Positions 53,475 through 63,817 of a stretch of DNA of 64,000 nt are shown piece by piece. The notes beneath the pieces are model-generated. The model did not search any database. It was not told the origin of the DNA and saw nothing but the letters and a program-made list of their open reading frames with translations. The DNA is taken from the NCBI GenBank assembly GCA_963744005.1, contig CAVURU010000003.1, positions 1,302,001 through 1,366,000 on the forward strand, read 5' to 3'. Numbering within the stretch: the first letter of the stretch is position 1; the number at the start of each line of letters is the position of its first letter. Origin of the DNA: Palsa-504 sp963744005 (GTDB lineage Bacteria; Actinomycetota; Actinomycetes; Streptosporangiales; Streptosporangiaceae). A program made the translations under genes and the position numbers.

Positions 53475-55610
53475 TTGGCAACTACATCAAGTGGATCGGA
53501 CGGCGCCGCCGGCAGGGTACCGGCGGCCGATCAGGTGCGGAACGTGGTTCTGGTCGGCCATTCCGGTTCGGGTAAGTCCAGCCTGGTGGAGGCGCTGCTC
53601 GCCGCGACGGGGACGATTTCGCGGCAGGGCACCATCGAAGAGGGCAGCACGGTCAGCGACTTCGACGAGACCGAGATCCGGCAGCAGCGCTCGGTGAACC
53701 TGACCCTGGCGCCGCTGGTGCACAACGGGATCAAGGTCAACCTGCTCGACACGCCGGGCTACGCCGACTTCACCGGGGACCTGCGGGCCGGGCTGCGCGG
53801 CGCGGACTCGGCGCTGTTCGCCGTGTCGGCCACCGAAGGGATCGACGGGCTGACCCGGATGCTGTGGGAAGAGTGCGCGGCGGTAGGCATGCCGCGCGCG
53901 GTGGTCATCACCAAGATCGACCACCAGCGGGCCGACTTCGACGCCGCCCTGGCCGCGTGCCGGGAGGCGTTCGGCGACGCGGTGGCCCCGTTGTACCTGC
54001 CGGTCGGCAGCCCGGCGGACGGGCTGATCGGGCTGCTGTCGCAGAAGCTGTTCAGCTACTCCGGCGGCCAGCGCAGCGAGGGCGCCCCGGCCGCGGCGGA
54101 CGCGGACCGGATGGAGGAGCTGCGCGGGTCCCTGATCGAGGGCATCATCCAGGAGAGCGAAGACGAGAGCCTCATGGACAGGTACCTGTCCGGCGAGACG
54201 ATCGAGCCCAAGGTGCTCATCGAGGACCTGGAGAAGGCGGTCGCGCGGGGCAGCTTCTACCCGGTGCTGGTCACCTCCGCGCCGCAGCGGATCGGCATGG
54301 CCGAGCTGCTCGAGGTGATGACCGAGGCCTTCCCCTCCCCCGCCGAGCACCCGCTGCCCGCGGTGACCAAGCCGGACGGCACGCCGGTCAGCGGCCTGTC
54401 CGCCGACCCGGCCGGCCCGCTGCTGGCCGAGGTGGTCAAGACGACCTCCGACCCCTACGTCGGCCGGATCAGCCTGGTCCGGGTGTTCTCCGGCACGCTG
54501 CGCCCGGACGCCTCGGTGCACGTGTCCGGCCACGGCCGGGCGGCCCGCGGGCACAACGACCATGACGACGACGAGCGGATCGGCGCGCTGACCTCCCCGC
54601 TGGGCAAGCAGCAGCGGCCGCTGACGGCCTGCGCGGCGGGTGACATCTGCGCGGTGGCCAAGCTGGGCACGGCCGAGACCGGGGACACCCTGTCGGACAA
54701 GGACAGCCCGCTGCTGATGGAGCCGTGGTCCATGCCCGAGCCGCTGCTGCCGGTGGCCATCGTGGCCAAGTCCAAGGCGGACGACGACAAGCTGTCCCAG
54801 GGGCTGAGCCGGCTGGTGGCCGAGGACCCGACGCTGCGGCTGGAGAACAACGCCGAGACCCACCAGCTGGTGCTGTGGACCATGGGCGAGGCGCACACCG
54901 ACGTGCTGCTGGACCGGCTGGCCAACCGGTACGGCGTCGCGGTCGAGACGGTCGAACTGCGAGTCCCGCTGCGCGAGACGATCGGCGGCAAGGCCCAGGG
55001 CCTGGGCCGCAACGTCAAGCAGACCGGCGGGCACGGCGAGTACGGCATCGCCCACGTCGAGGTCGAGCCGCTGGATGACTCGGCCGCCTTCGAGTTCGTC
55101 GACAAGATCGTCGGCGGCGTGGTGCCGCGGCAGTTCATCCCGTCGGTGGAGAAGGGCGTCCGCTGGCAGATGGAGCAGGGCGTGCTGGCCGGCTACCCGA
55201 TGACCGGGGTGCGGGTCACCCTGTTCGACGGCAAGGCGCACTCGGTCGACTCCTCCGACATGGCCTTCCAGAAGGCCGGGCGGCTGGCCCTGAAGGACGC
55301 GGTGGACAAGGCCCAGCCCATCCTGCTCGAGCCGGTCGACGAGGTCAGCGTGCTGGTACCGGATGACTACGTGGGCGCGGTCATGTCGGACCTGTCCACC
55401 CGGCGCGGCCGGGTGCTGGGCACCGAGCCGGTCGGGGTGGGCCGGACGCTGGTCAAGGCGGAGATCCCGGAACTGGAGATCACCCGGTACACCATCGACC
55501 TGCGGTCGCTGTCGCACGGCACCGGGTCGTTCACCCGGGAGTACCTCCGCTACGAGCCGCTGCCCTCCCACCTGGCCAGCAAGGTGGCGGCCGGGGAAAA
55601 GGCGGGTTAG
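53475..55610 (+). CDS. fusA2: elongation factor G-like protein (EF-G2)
   Basis: A 711-residue translational GTPase. G1 is GHSGSGKSSLVEAL, G3 DTPGYADFTGDL and G4 TKIDH. The domains of EF-G (II, III, IV with the RGRVLGTEPVGVG loop, V) are all present. It is the divergent EF-G-like branch of actinobacteria, reported to lack ordinary ribosomal translocation activity. Codons are normal. The start is TTG with AAGGAGG 14 bases upstream. It is opposite in direction to pgsA and HIT, splitting a normally compact operon. Confidence 0.9.
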   Translation: MATTSSGSDGAAGRVPAADQVRNVVLVGHSGSGKSSLVEALLAATGTISRQGTIEEGSTVSDFDETEIRQQRSVNLTLAPLVHNGIKVNLLDTPGYADFTGDLRAGLRGADSALFAVSATEGIDGLTRMLWEECAAVGMPRAVVITKIDHQRADFDAALAACREAFGDAVAPLYLPVGSPADGLIGLLSQKLFSYSGGQRSEGAPAAADADRMEELRGSLIEGIIQESEDESLMDRYLSGETIEPKVLIEDLEKAVARGSFYPVLVTSAPQRIGMAELLEVMTEAFPSPAEHPLPAVTKPDGTPVSGLSADPAGPLLAEVVKTTSDPYVGRISLVRVFSGTLRPDASVHVSGHGRAARGHNDHDDDERIGALTSPLGKQQRPLTACAAGDICAVAKLGTAETGDTLSDKDSPLLMEPWSMPEPLLPVAIVAKSKADDDKLSQGLSRLVAEDPTLRLENNAETHQLVLWTMGEAHTDVLLDRLANRYGVAVETVELRVPLRETIGGKAQGLGRNVKQTGGHGEYGIAHVEVEPLDDSAAFEFVDKIVGGVVPRQFIPSVEKGVRWQMEQGVLAGYPMTGVRVTLFDGKAHSVDSSDMAFQKAGRLALKDAVDKAQPILLEPVDEVSVLVPDDYVGAVMSDLSTRRGRVLGTEPVGVGRTLVKAEIPELEITRYTIDLRSLSHGTGSFTREYLRYEPLPSHLASKVAAGEKAG

Positions 55611-55626
55611 CGCGCGGAACGACCGT

Positions 55627-55675
55627 GATCGTGTGTCGTTACCTCGTCCTGGGCGGGGGTAACGGCACACGATCT
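55627..55675. terminator. 17-bp hairpin between convergent EF-G2 and HIT genes
   Basis: GATCGTGTGTCGTTACC (55627-55643) pairs with GGTAACGGCACACGATC (55658-55674), one G-U pair. The stem starts 17 bases after the EF-G2 stop (55610) and faces the HIT gene stop (55701) from the other side. Confidence 0.65.
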
Positions 55676-55700
55676 TGGCCGCGGGCGCAGGCCCAGGCGG

Positions 55701-56276
55701 CTAGGGGGCGGGCCAGTGGTCGGCGAGGAGCTGGCGGGTGTCGGCGAGGAGCTGGGGCAGGACGCGGGTCCGCGCGATGACCGGCATGAAGTTGGTGTCG
55801 CCGCCCCACCGGGGCACCACGTGCTGGTGCAGGTGGGCGGCGATGCCGGCGCCGGCCACCGAGCCCAGGTTCATGCCCACGTTGAACCCGTGCGGGCCGG
55901 AGGCGTCGCGCTCGGCCCGCAGGGCGCGCATGGTGAAGCCGGCGAACTCGGCCGCCTCGGCGGTGGTCAGGTCGGTGTAGTCGGCCACGTGCCGGAACGG
56001 GACGATCAGCAGGTGCCCGGCGTTGTAGGGGTACAGGTTGAGCACCGCGTAGACCAGCGTGCCGCGGGCCACGATCAGGCCGTCCTCGTCGCTCAGCGTG
56101 GGCGCGCGGCAGAACGGGCAGCCCTCGTCGGGCGCCGGGCCGGTCGGCTTGCCCTCGCCCTTGATGTAGGCCATCCGGTGCGGCGTCCAGAGCCGCCCGA
56201 ACGAGTCGGGGACGCTGGCGAAGGCGTCCCCGTCTTCGGCGGCCTCACCCCCGGGCGGCTCCTGCGGGCCGGTCAC
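55701..56276 (-). CDS. HIT-family protein (AP4A-phosphorylase-like)
   Basis: A 191-residue HIT-domain nucleotide hydrolase or transferase. Zinc-binding CPFC is at about 53-56, followed by YNAGHLLIVPFRHVADYTDL. The histidine triad is AHLHQHVVPRW. The mycobacterial counterpart in the same position, next to thrS and pgsA, acts on diadenosine tetraphosphate. The GTG start overlaps the thrS stop (GTGA). All triad histidines are present. Confidence 0.92.
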   Translation of the reverse strand: MTGPQEPPGGEAAEDGDAFASVPDSFGRLWTPHRMAYIKGEGKPTGPAPDEGCPFCRAPTLSDEDGLIVARGTLVYAVLNLYPYNAGHLLIVPFRHVADYTDLTTAEAAEFAGFTMRALRAERDASGPHGFNVGMNLGSVAGAGIAAHLHQHVVPRWGGDTNFMPVIARTRVLPQLLADTRQLLADHWPAP

Positions 56277-58259
56277 ACCTGTACGCGGTCGCGGACGGCG
56301 GCGGTGATCTCCGCGATGGCCTCGGAGACCGGGACGCCGTTCTTCTGCGACCCGTCGCGGTAGCGGAACGACACCGCGCCCGCGGCCACGTCGTCATCGC
56401 CCGCGATGAGCATGTACGGGACCTTCTGCCGCTGCGCGGTCCGGATCTTCTTCTGCATCCGGTCGTCGCTGGCGTCCACCTCAATCCGGATGCCGTGCTC
56501 GCGCAGCCGCCCGGCCACCTCGGACAGGTAGGGCACATGCGCGTCGGCGATCGGGATGCCGATGACCTGGACCGGGGCAAGCCAGGGCGGGAATGCGCCC
56601 GCGTAGTGCTCGACCAGGATGCCGAAGAACCGCTCGATCGAACCGAACAGGGCCCGGTGGATCATGATCGGCTGCTGCCTGCTGCCGTCGGCGGCCTGGT
56701 ACTCCAGGCCGAACCGGCGGGGCAGGTTGTAGTCGACCTGGATGGTGGACAGCTGCCAGGTCCGGCCGATCGCGTCGCGGGCCTGCACGGAGATCTTCGG
56801 GCCGTAGAAGGCGGCGCCGCCCGGGTCGGCGACCAGCTCCAGGCCGGAGTCCTCGGCCGCCTGGCGCAGCTCCTCGGTGGCCTGCTCCCAGTCCTCCAGG
56901 CTGCCGACCCACTTCTCCTTGACGTCGTCCCGGGTGGACAGTTCCAGGTAGAAGTCGTTGAGCCCGTAGTCGCGCAGCAGGTCCAGCACGAAGGTGAGCA
57001 GCCGCCGCAGCTCGGCGCCGGCCTGCTCCCTGGTGCAGAAGATGTGCGCGTCGTCCATGGTCAGCCCGCGGACCCGGGTCAGGCCGTGCACCACGCCGGA
57101 CTTCTCGTACCGGTAGACGGTGCCGAACTCGAACAGCGGCAGCGGCAGCTCGCGGTAGGACCGGCCCCGCGACCGGTAGATCAGGATGTGCATCGGGCAG
57201 TTCATGGGCTTGAGGTAGTAGCTGGCGCCCTCGAGCTCCATGGGCGGGAAGATGTTCTCGCCGAACCAGTCCAGGTGCCCGGAGATCTCGAACAGGTCGG
57301 ACTTGGTGATGTGCGGGGTGTTCACGAACGCGTAGCCGGCTTCCTCGTGGCGCTGCCGCGAGTAGTCCTCCAGGAGCCGCCGGACCAGGCCGCCCTTGGG
57401 GTGGAAGACGGGCAGGCCGCTGCCGATCTCGGACGGGAACGAGAACAGGTCGAGCTCGGTGCCGAGCTTGCGATGGTCGCGCTTCTCGGCCTCGGTCAGG
57501 AAGGTCAGGTACTCGTCCTGCCGCTCGCGGGACTCCCACGCGGTGCCGTAGATGCGCTGCAGCTGGGGGTTCTTCTCACTCCCCCGCCAGTAGGCGCCGC
57601 CGGTGCGCATCAGCCTGAAGGCCGGGATGCCCTTGGTGGTGGGCAGGTGCGGGCCGCGGCACAGGTCCTTCCAGACGAGCTCGCCCGAGCCCGGGTTCAG
57701 GTTGTCGTAGATGGTCAGCTCGGGTCCCGCCGACCTCGACGTTCTCGCTCAGCTCGAAGTCCAGCGAGCCGGATTCGCGGCCCTTGAGCCCGATGAGCTC
57801 CAGCTTGTACGGCTCGGCGGCGAGCTCGGCGCGGGCCTGCTCGTCGGTCACCACCCGGCGCGCGAAGCGCTGGCCCTGCCGGACGATCTGCCGCATCCGC
57901 GCCTCGATGGCCTTCAGGTCCTCGGGGGTGAACGGCTCGGGCACGTCGAAGTCGTAGTAGAACCCGTTGTCCACGGGCGGCCCGATACCCAGCTTGGCCT
58001 GCGGGAACAGCTCCTGGACGGCCTGGGCCATGACGTGCGCGGCGGAGTGCCGCATGATGTAGCGGCCGTCGTCGCTGCCGATGTCGACCGGCTCGACCTC
58101 GTCCCCGTCGGCCACCGGCCAGGCCAGGTCGCGCAGCTCGCCGTTGACCCGGGCGGCGACGACGCCGGCCTGCGGGCCGAGCACGGCGCCCGCGGTCGTG
58201 CCCGGCTCGACCACATGCTCGCTTCCGGCGAGGGTGATGCGAAGCTGCGGGCTGGACAC
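56273..58259 (-). CDS. thrS: threonine-tRNA ligase (one frameshift)
   Basis: A class II synthetase of about 661 residues. The TGS domain is ITLAGSEHVVEPGTTAGAVLGPQAGVVAARVNGEL. The editing domain has IMRHSAAHVMAQAVQELFPQAKLGIGPPVDNGFYYDFD. The catalytic core holds EYLTFLTEAEKRDHRKLGTELDLFSFPSEIGSGLPVFHPKGG, and the anticodon domain VQVIGIPIADAHVPYL. One extra G near 57728 (GGCGGGACCC) breaks it. The gap between parts reads ELTIYDNLNPGSGELVWKDLCRGPHLPTTKGIPAFRLMRTGGAYWRG in the second frame. The gene is essential, so sequence error is likeliest. Confidence 0.94.
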
Positions 58260-58308
58260 GGCGGACTCCTTGGTCGTCGGACAGGGGGTAGTGACCCGAT
58301 GCTACCGG

Positions 58309-60691
58309 TTATCGCGAGCGCGGGCCCGCCTGGTTATCGGGGGCCAGCCCGGCCCGGCGCAGCGCATCGGCGAGCGCGCCGCCGGAACCACCGTCCGTTC
58401 GGCCTGAATTCCTGTTTTGGGCCGAACGGACGCCGGCTCGTGCGCTGGGTCCAGCCGGGCGCGGCCCGGGGTTGGCCGGCTGCGACGGCGAGGCGGACTT
58501 GCCGCCCGGCGGGGCGGCCTCGTCATCCAGCCGGAGGGTGAGGGAGATCCGGTGCCGGGGCACATCGACGGACAGCACCTTGACCCGGACGACGTCGCCG
58601 GACTTGACCACCGAGCGCGGGTCGGAGACGAAGCTGCGGGACATGGCGGACACGTGCACCAGGCCGTCTGAGTGCACGCCGATGTCGACGAAGGCGCCGA
58701 AGGCGGCCACGTTGGTCACCACGCCCTCCAGGACCAGGCCGGGCTGCAGGTCGGAGATCTTCTCGATCCCCTCGGCGAACGTCGCGGTGGCGAAGGCCGG
58801 GCGGGGGTCGCGGCCGGGCTTGGTCCAGCTCGCGCAGGATGTCGGTGACGGTGGGCAGGCCGAACCGGTCGTCGGTGAAATCGGCGGCCTTGACCGCGCG
58901 CAAGGTGGCGGTGGCGCCGATCAGCTGGCTGGCCGTGGTGCCGGTGCGGGCCAGGATCCGGCGGACCACCGGGTAGGCCTCCGGGTGCACGCCGGAGGCG
59001 TCCAGCGGGTCGGCCCCGCCGCGGATGCGCAGGAAGCCGGCGCACTGCTCGAAGGCCTTGGGGCCGAGCCGGGGCACCTGGGTCAGTTCCCGGCGGGCGG
59101 CGAACGGTCCCTCGGCGTCGCGCCGGGCCACGATGGCGGCGGCCAGGCCCGGGGTGAGGCCGGAGACGCGCTCCAGCAGCGGCGCCGACGCGGTGTTCAG
59201 GTCGACGCCGACCGCGTTCACGCAGTCCTCGACCACGGCGTCCAGCGAGCGGGACAGCTTGCCCTCGGTGACGTCGTGCTGGTACTGCCCGACGCCGATG
59301 GACTTGGGGTCGATCTTGACCAGCTCGGCCAGCGGGTCCTGCAGCCGGCGGGCGATGGACACCGCGCCGCGCAGCGAGACGTCGAGGCCGGGCAGCTCGC
59401 CCGAGGCGTAGGCGGACGCGGAGTAGACGCTGGCCCCGGCCTCGGACACCGCGACCTTGGTCAGCTTGAGGTCCGGGTGCCGCTTGATCAGGTCGGCGGC
59501 CAGCCGGTCGGTCTCCCGGGAGGCGGTGCCGTTGCCGATGGCGATGAGCTCGGCGCGGTGCTGCCGGGCCAGCGCGGCCAGGGTGTCCAGGGACTTGTCC
59601 CACTGGCGGTGCGGCTCGTGCGGGTAGATGGTCGCGGTCGCGGTCACCTTGCCGGTCGGGTCGGTGACCGCGACCTTGACTCCGGTCCGGAAGCCGGGGT
59701 CCAGGCCGATGGTGGCCCGCTCCCCGGCCGGGGCGGCCAGCAGCAGGTCGCGGAGGTTGGCCGCGAACACGCGGACCGCCTCGTCCTCGGCGGCCTGCCA
59801 CAGCCGGACCCGGATGTCGACGCTGAGGCGGGTCAGGATGCGGGTCCGCCAGGCCCACTGCACGGTGGCGGCGAGCCACGGGTCGGCGGGACGGCCCAGG
59901 GCGGCGACGCCGAACCGGTCGGCGATCCGCTGGCCGTTCTCGGCGTCGTCGGCGCCGGGATCCAGGGTGAGGTCGAGGACCTCCTCCTTCTCGCCGCGGA
60001 ACAGGGCCAGGACGCGGTGCCCGGGGAGGCGGGCGAAGGGCTCGGCGAAGTCGAAGTAGTCGGCGAACTTGGCCCCGGCCTGCTGCTGGCCGTCGCGGAC
60101 CTTGGAGATCAGCCGGCCGCGGGCGGCCATGGCCTCGCGCAGCTGGCCGATCAGGTCGGCGTCTTCGGCGAACCGCTCGACCAGGATGGCCCGGGCCCCG
60201 TCCAGGGCGGCCGCGGCGTCCGGGACCTGCTCGCTGGTGAAGGCCGCGGCGGCCTGCTGCGGGTCCTGGCCGGGATCGCCGAGCAGCAGGTCGGCCAGCG
60301 GTTCCAGGCCCGCCTCGCGCGCGGCCTGGGCCTTGGTGCGGCGCTTGGGCTTGTAGGGCAGGTACAGGTCCTCCAGGCGGGCCTTGGCGTCGGCCGCGCG
60401 AAGCTGCGCTTCGAGCTCGGCGGTCAGCTTGCCCTGCCCGGTGATCTCCTTGAGAATGGCGTCGCGGCGCTCGTCCAGCTCGCGGAGGTAGCGCAGCCGC
60501 TCCTCCAGGGTGCGCAGCTGCGTGTCGTCGAGAGCGCCGGTGACCTCCTTGCGGTAGCGGGCGATGAACGGCACGGTCGAGCCGCCGTCGAGCAGCTCCA
60601 CCGCGGCGTTGACCTGCCGGACGGCCACGCTCAGCTCGTCGGCGATGCGCTGGTTCACGGACGGGGTGCCGGAAACCTGGTTCTGCGTCAC
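58309..60691 (-). CDS. tex: Tex-like S1 RNA-binding protein (one frameshift)
   Basis: A Tex-family RNA-binding protein of about 793 residues, which affects transcription and RNA turnover. An N-terminal helical region begins QRIADELSVAVRQVNAAVELLDGGSTVPFIARYRKEVTG, the YqgF-like RNase H-fold domain has GLDPGFRTGVKVAV, and helix-hairpin-helix motifs follow (VGVDLNTASAPLLERVSGLTPGLAAAIV and FLRIRGGADPLDASGVHPE). The S1 domain is GVVTNVAAFGAFVDIGVHSDGLVHVSAMS. One extra C near 58823 shifts the last 170 residues. The tail is Pro/Arg/Gly-rich and contains a hairpin at the DNA level. The GTG at 60691 is a poor start but no better one is in frame. Confidence 0.92.
58392..58432. repeat. 13-bp inverted repeat inside the tex tail
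   Basis: CGTCCGTTCGGCC (58392-58404) and GGCCGAACGGACG (58420-58432) pair perfectly over a 15-base loop, inside the low-complexity C-terminal tail of Tex. The stem encodes ordinary residues (AQNR, GRTD), so it may have function at the DNA or RNA level or be a chance palindrome. Confidence 0.5.
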
Positions 60692-60749
60692 CGCAGCATT
60701 GTGCCAGCGGCCGGCTGGGTATTCACCCAACCGAAGGAAGGGAACAGCC

Positions 60750-62238
60750 ATGACAGCCTCCGAGATCGCCGCGGGCCAGTCCGGGAACGTGCCGGAAGAC
60801 CGGGCTGGGCCGTTCGCGTCGGAGTGGCGGCGCAGGCACCTGAGCGTGCAGGAGCGGGTGGCCCGGGGCCGGGATGCCCGGCGGGGCGCGCCACGGTCAG
60901 CGCACGGGCAGTGGCGGCCCGCCGCGGACCGCCCCGACCCGGTGGCGCTGCTGGAGGACCAGGCGGCCAGCCGGGTCCCGCAGCTGGTGCCGGTCCGGTA
61001 CGGGCGGATGCTGGCCTCCCCGTTCACCTTCTACCGCGGCGGAGCGCTGATCATGGCGGCCGATCTCGCGGCGACCCCGGTGACCGGGATCACCGTGCAG
61101 CTGTGCGGGGATGCGCACCTGTCGAACTTCGGGTTGTTCGGCTCGCCGGAGCGGCGGCTGCTGTTCGACATCAACGACTTCGACGAGACCCTCCCCGGGC
61201 CCTGGGAGTGGGACGTCAAGCGGCTGGCGGCCAGCTTCGAGATCATGGGCCGGGACCGCGGCTTCTCCCCCGCCGACCGGCGGGAGGTCGTGCTGGCCGG
61301 AGTGCGCGAGTACCGGGACCGGATGCGGCAGGCGGCCCGGATGGGCAGCCTGGCCGCCTGGTACGAGCACTTCGAGGCCGGGATGCTGCTCAAGCTGGTC
61401 CGCGAGCAGGTCCGGCTCAAGCAGGTCGATGAGAGCGCGGCGCAGGCGGCCGAGGCGATGGTGGCCAAGGCCCGGAGCCGGGACAGCGTCCGGGTGCTGG
61501 CCAAGCGCGCGGGCGAGGTCGGCGGCGAGCTGCGCATCGTGGCCGACCCGCCGGTCATCGTCCCGATCGAGGACCTGGTCCTCCCGGGGACGGAGTGGGA
61601 AAACCCGGAGCCGCTGATCAAGGACCTGCTCGGCTCCTACCGGAGACACGCTCGGGCGCCACCACCATCCGGTCGAGGAGTACCGCTACGTGCACTCGGC
61701 CTACAAGATGGTGGGCGTAGGCAGCGTCGGAACCCGCTGCTACATCGTGCTGCTGCTCGGCCGCGACCAGAATGACCCGCTGTTCCTCCAGGTCAAGGAG
61801 GCGCAGACCTCGGTGCTCGAGCGGTTTCTGCCCGGAAGTACCTACGACCACCACGGCGAGCGGGTGGTGGCCGGGCAGCGGCTGATGCAGGCCGCGACGG
61901 ACATCTTCCTGGGCTGGCAGCGGATCAGGGGCATGGACGGCCAGACGCGCGACTACTACGTGCGCCAGTTCCAGGACTGGAAGGGCAGCGCCGACGTGGA
62001 CACCATGGACGTCTCCGGCGCGCTGCTGTACTCGCGGATGTGCGGCGCGACGCTGGCCCGGGCTCACGCCCGCTGGGGCGACCGCATCGCCATCGCCTCC
62101 TACCTGGGCAAGGGCGACCCGTTCGACCGGGCCATCGCCGGCTTCTCCGCGGCCTACGCCGACCAGAACGAGCGGGACTACGAGGCGTTCCGGGCCGCCG
62201 TCGACTCGGGGCGGCTGACGGCCCGGACCGGCGTGTAG
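60750..62238 (+). CDS. DUF2252 protein (one frameshift)
   Basis: A protein of about 495 residues with the DUF2252 (kinase-like) fold. LCGDAHLSNFGLFGSPERRLLFDINDFDETLPGPWEWDVKRLAASF is the family signature with kinase-type HxDxxxxN and DFD pieces. PFTFYRGGALIMAADLA is also typical. One base extra near 61650 (CGGAGACACGC) splits it; the second part has LGRHHHPVEEYRYVHSAYKMVGVGSVGTRCYIVLLLGRDQNDPLFLQVKEAQTSVL. No function is established for the family. GAAGGAAGGG lies before the ATG. Divergent from tex. Confidence 0.85.
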
Positions 62239-62269
62239 GGCTAGCGAGCGGGCCGGTAGGTCTGCACCG

Positions 62270-62713
62270 TCAGGACGCGGGGCTGATCCGCTCGGGGGTG
62301 ACCAGGACGGCCGTGCGGCGCTCGGCGGCCATGACCCGGTCGTAACCGGGCCAGTCGTCGTGGGTGCCGCCCGCCGCGGTGAAGATGTCCCGCAGCAGCA
62401 GGCGCAGCCGTTCGGCGTCCACCCCGGTCACGGGGTCATCGGGGCCGCACAGCTCGGCCGGCCCTTCGACGGCGGCCCACTGCCAGCCGGCCCGGACCAC
62501 GACCGTGGCCCGCGGACGGGCCCGCAGGTAGGGCAGGCGGCGGGCGTCACCCCGGCTGACCAGGCCCACCACCGGGGCTCCGGTCACCGGATGAGGCAGC
62601 ACCCCGGCGTTCACTACCGAGGACTGGATCGTTCCGTCCGGCCGCAGCGCCGACGCCACGACCAGGCCGTGATCAGCGCCGATGAGCCGGGTGAAATCCG
62701 CGAGATCGGTCAC
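62270..62713 (-). CDS. PPOX-class F420-dependent oxidoreductase-like protein
   Basis: A 147-residue flavin-reductase-like split-barrel protein. VVASALRPDGTIQSSVVNAGVL, VGLVSRGDARRLPYLRARPRATVVVRAGWQWAAVEGPAEL is typical of pyridoxamine-oxidase-like F420 enzymes. It reads toward the same strand as the next gene with a gap of 10 bases, so both may be co-expressed. Substrate unknown. Confidence 0.88.
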   Translation of the reverse strand: MTDLADFTRLIGADHGLVVASALRPDGTIQSSVVNAGVLPHPVTGAPVVGLVSRGDARRLPYLRARPRATVVVRAGWQWAAVEGPAELCGPDDPVTGVDAERLRLLLRDIFTAAGGTHDDWPGYDRVMAAERRTAVLVTPERISPAS

Positions 62714-62723
62714 CCGGGCGAGC

Positions 62724-63704
62724 CTAGCCCGCGATCTCTCTCAACGCGGCGATGAGCTCCGGCGCGGCCTCGAAGAACCGCTCCTGCTCCGGCTCGGTGC
62801 CGCCGATCTGGACCAGGGCCAGGTCGGTGAAGCCGGCCTTGACGAACTCTCCGGCCGCCTCGGCCACCGCGTCGACGGAATCGCCGCACGGAATCGAGTC
62901 GGCCACGTCCTGCGGCCGGACGAAGCCGGTGGCGCCGGCGAACCCGGCCGTGCTGGGCAGCTCGGCGTTGACCTTCCAGCCGCCGCCGAACCAGCGGAAC
63001 TGCTCGTGCGCGCGCCGGACGCATTCGTCGCGGTCCGGCCCCCAGCAGACGGGCAGCTGGCCGACCTTGCGCGCGGGCTGGACGGCGTCCGAGGCGGCGT
63101 CCCACCACCCGGCCAGGGAGCTGTCCGGCTGGACGGCGATCATCACGTCGGCCAGCGGCGCGAACAGCTCGCAGGACTGGCGCCCGGACACGGCCACGCC
63201 GATCGGCACCGGACGGCTGGGCAGGTCCCAGAGCCGGGCCCCGTCGGTCCGGAAGTACGCGCCCTCGAAGTTGACGTACCCGCCGTCCAGCAGCTCCCGG
63301 ATGATGCCCACCGCCTCGGCCAGCATCCGCTGGCGCTGATCGGCGTCGGGCCAGCCCTCGCCGACGACGTGCTCGTTCAGGTTCTCCCCCGAGCCGAGGC
63401 CGAGGGTGAACCGGTTGTCGCTCAGCAGGCCCAGGGTCGCCGCCTGCTGGGCCACCACGGCCGGGTGGTAGCGCATGGTGGGGCAGGTGACGTACGTCAT
63501 CAGCTCGGCCCGGTCGGTGACTTGCGCCACCGCGCCCAGCGTGACCCAGGCGTTCGGGGCGTGGCCTTGCTCATCCAGCCACGGCGAGAAGTGGTCGCTG
63601 CTGACCAGCAGATCGAAGCCTACGTCCTCGGCCCGGGCCGCCCATCGCACCAGGTCCTTCGGCCCGGCTTGCTCGGTCATCAGCGTGTAGCCCACTGCGG
63701 CCAT
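62724..63704 (-). CDS. LLM-class F420-dependent oxidoreductase (TIGR03557-like)
   Basis: A 326-residue TIM-barrel F420-dependent enzyme related to F420-dependent glucose-6-phosphate dehydrogenase. VGYTLMTEQAGPKDLVRWAARAEDVGFDLLVSSDHFSPWLDEQGHAPNAW opens the fold; TCPTMRYHPAVVAQQAATLGLLSDNRFTLGLGSGENLNEHVVG is the F420-binding stretch, then AYFRTDGARLWDLP. The ATG at 63704 has GGAGGAT 6 bases upstream. It is just upstream of a PPOX-type protein. The substrate is uncertain. Confidence 0.92.
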   Translation of the reverse strand: MAAVGYTLMTEQAGPKDLVRWAARAEDVGFDLLVSSDHFSPWLDEQGHAPNAWVTLGAVAQVTDRAELMTYVTCPTMRYHPAVVAQQAATLGLLSDNRFTLGLGSGENLNEHVVGEGWPDADQRQRMLAEAVGIIRELLDGGYVNFEGAYFRTDGARLWDLPSRPVPIGVAVSGRQSCELFAPLADVMIAVQPDSSLAGWWDAASDAVQPARKVGQLPVCWGPDRDECVRRAHEQFRWFGGGWKVNAELPSTAGFAGATGFVRPQDVADSIPCGDSVDAVAEAAGEFVKAGFTDLALVQIGGTEPEQERFFEAAPELIAALREIAG

Positions 63705-63817
63705 GGCAGATCCTCCGTCTCGACGTCGGCGCACCCGCTGCCCGTGGCGCGGCGACCTAACCAAGTCGGCGGCACCGGCTGAGGTGTGATCGTATGGAGA
63801 GCGGAGGTGTGGCGAGC

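Noticed and set aside
53487..55670. A 727-codon open frame on the minus strand opposite EF-G2
   Set aside because: Antisense shadow with His/Arg/Gly-rich composition; the plus strand has all GTPase motifs.
58472..61432. A 986-codon open frame on the plus strand across tex
   Set aside because: Shadow of tex running into the DUF2252 gene; no conserved domain.
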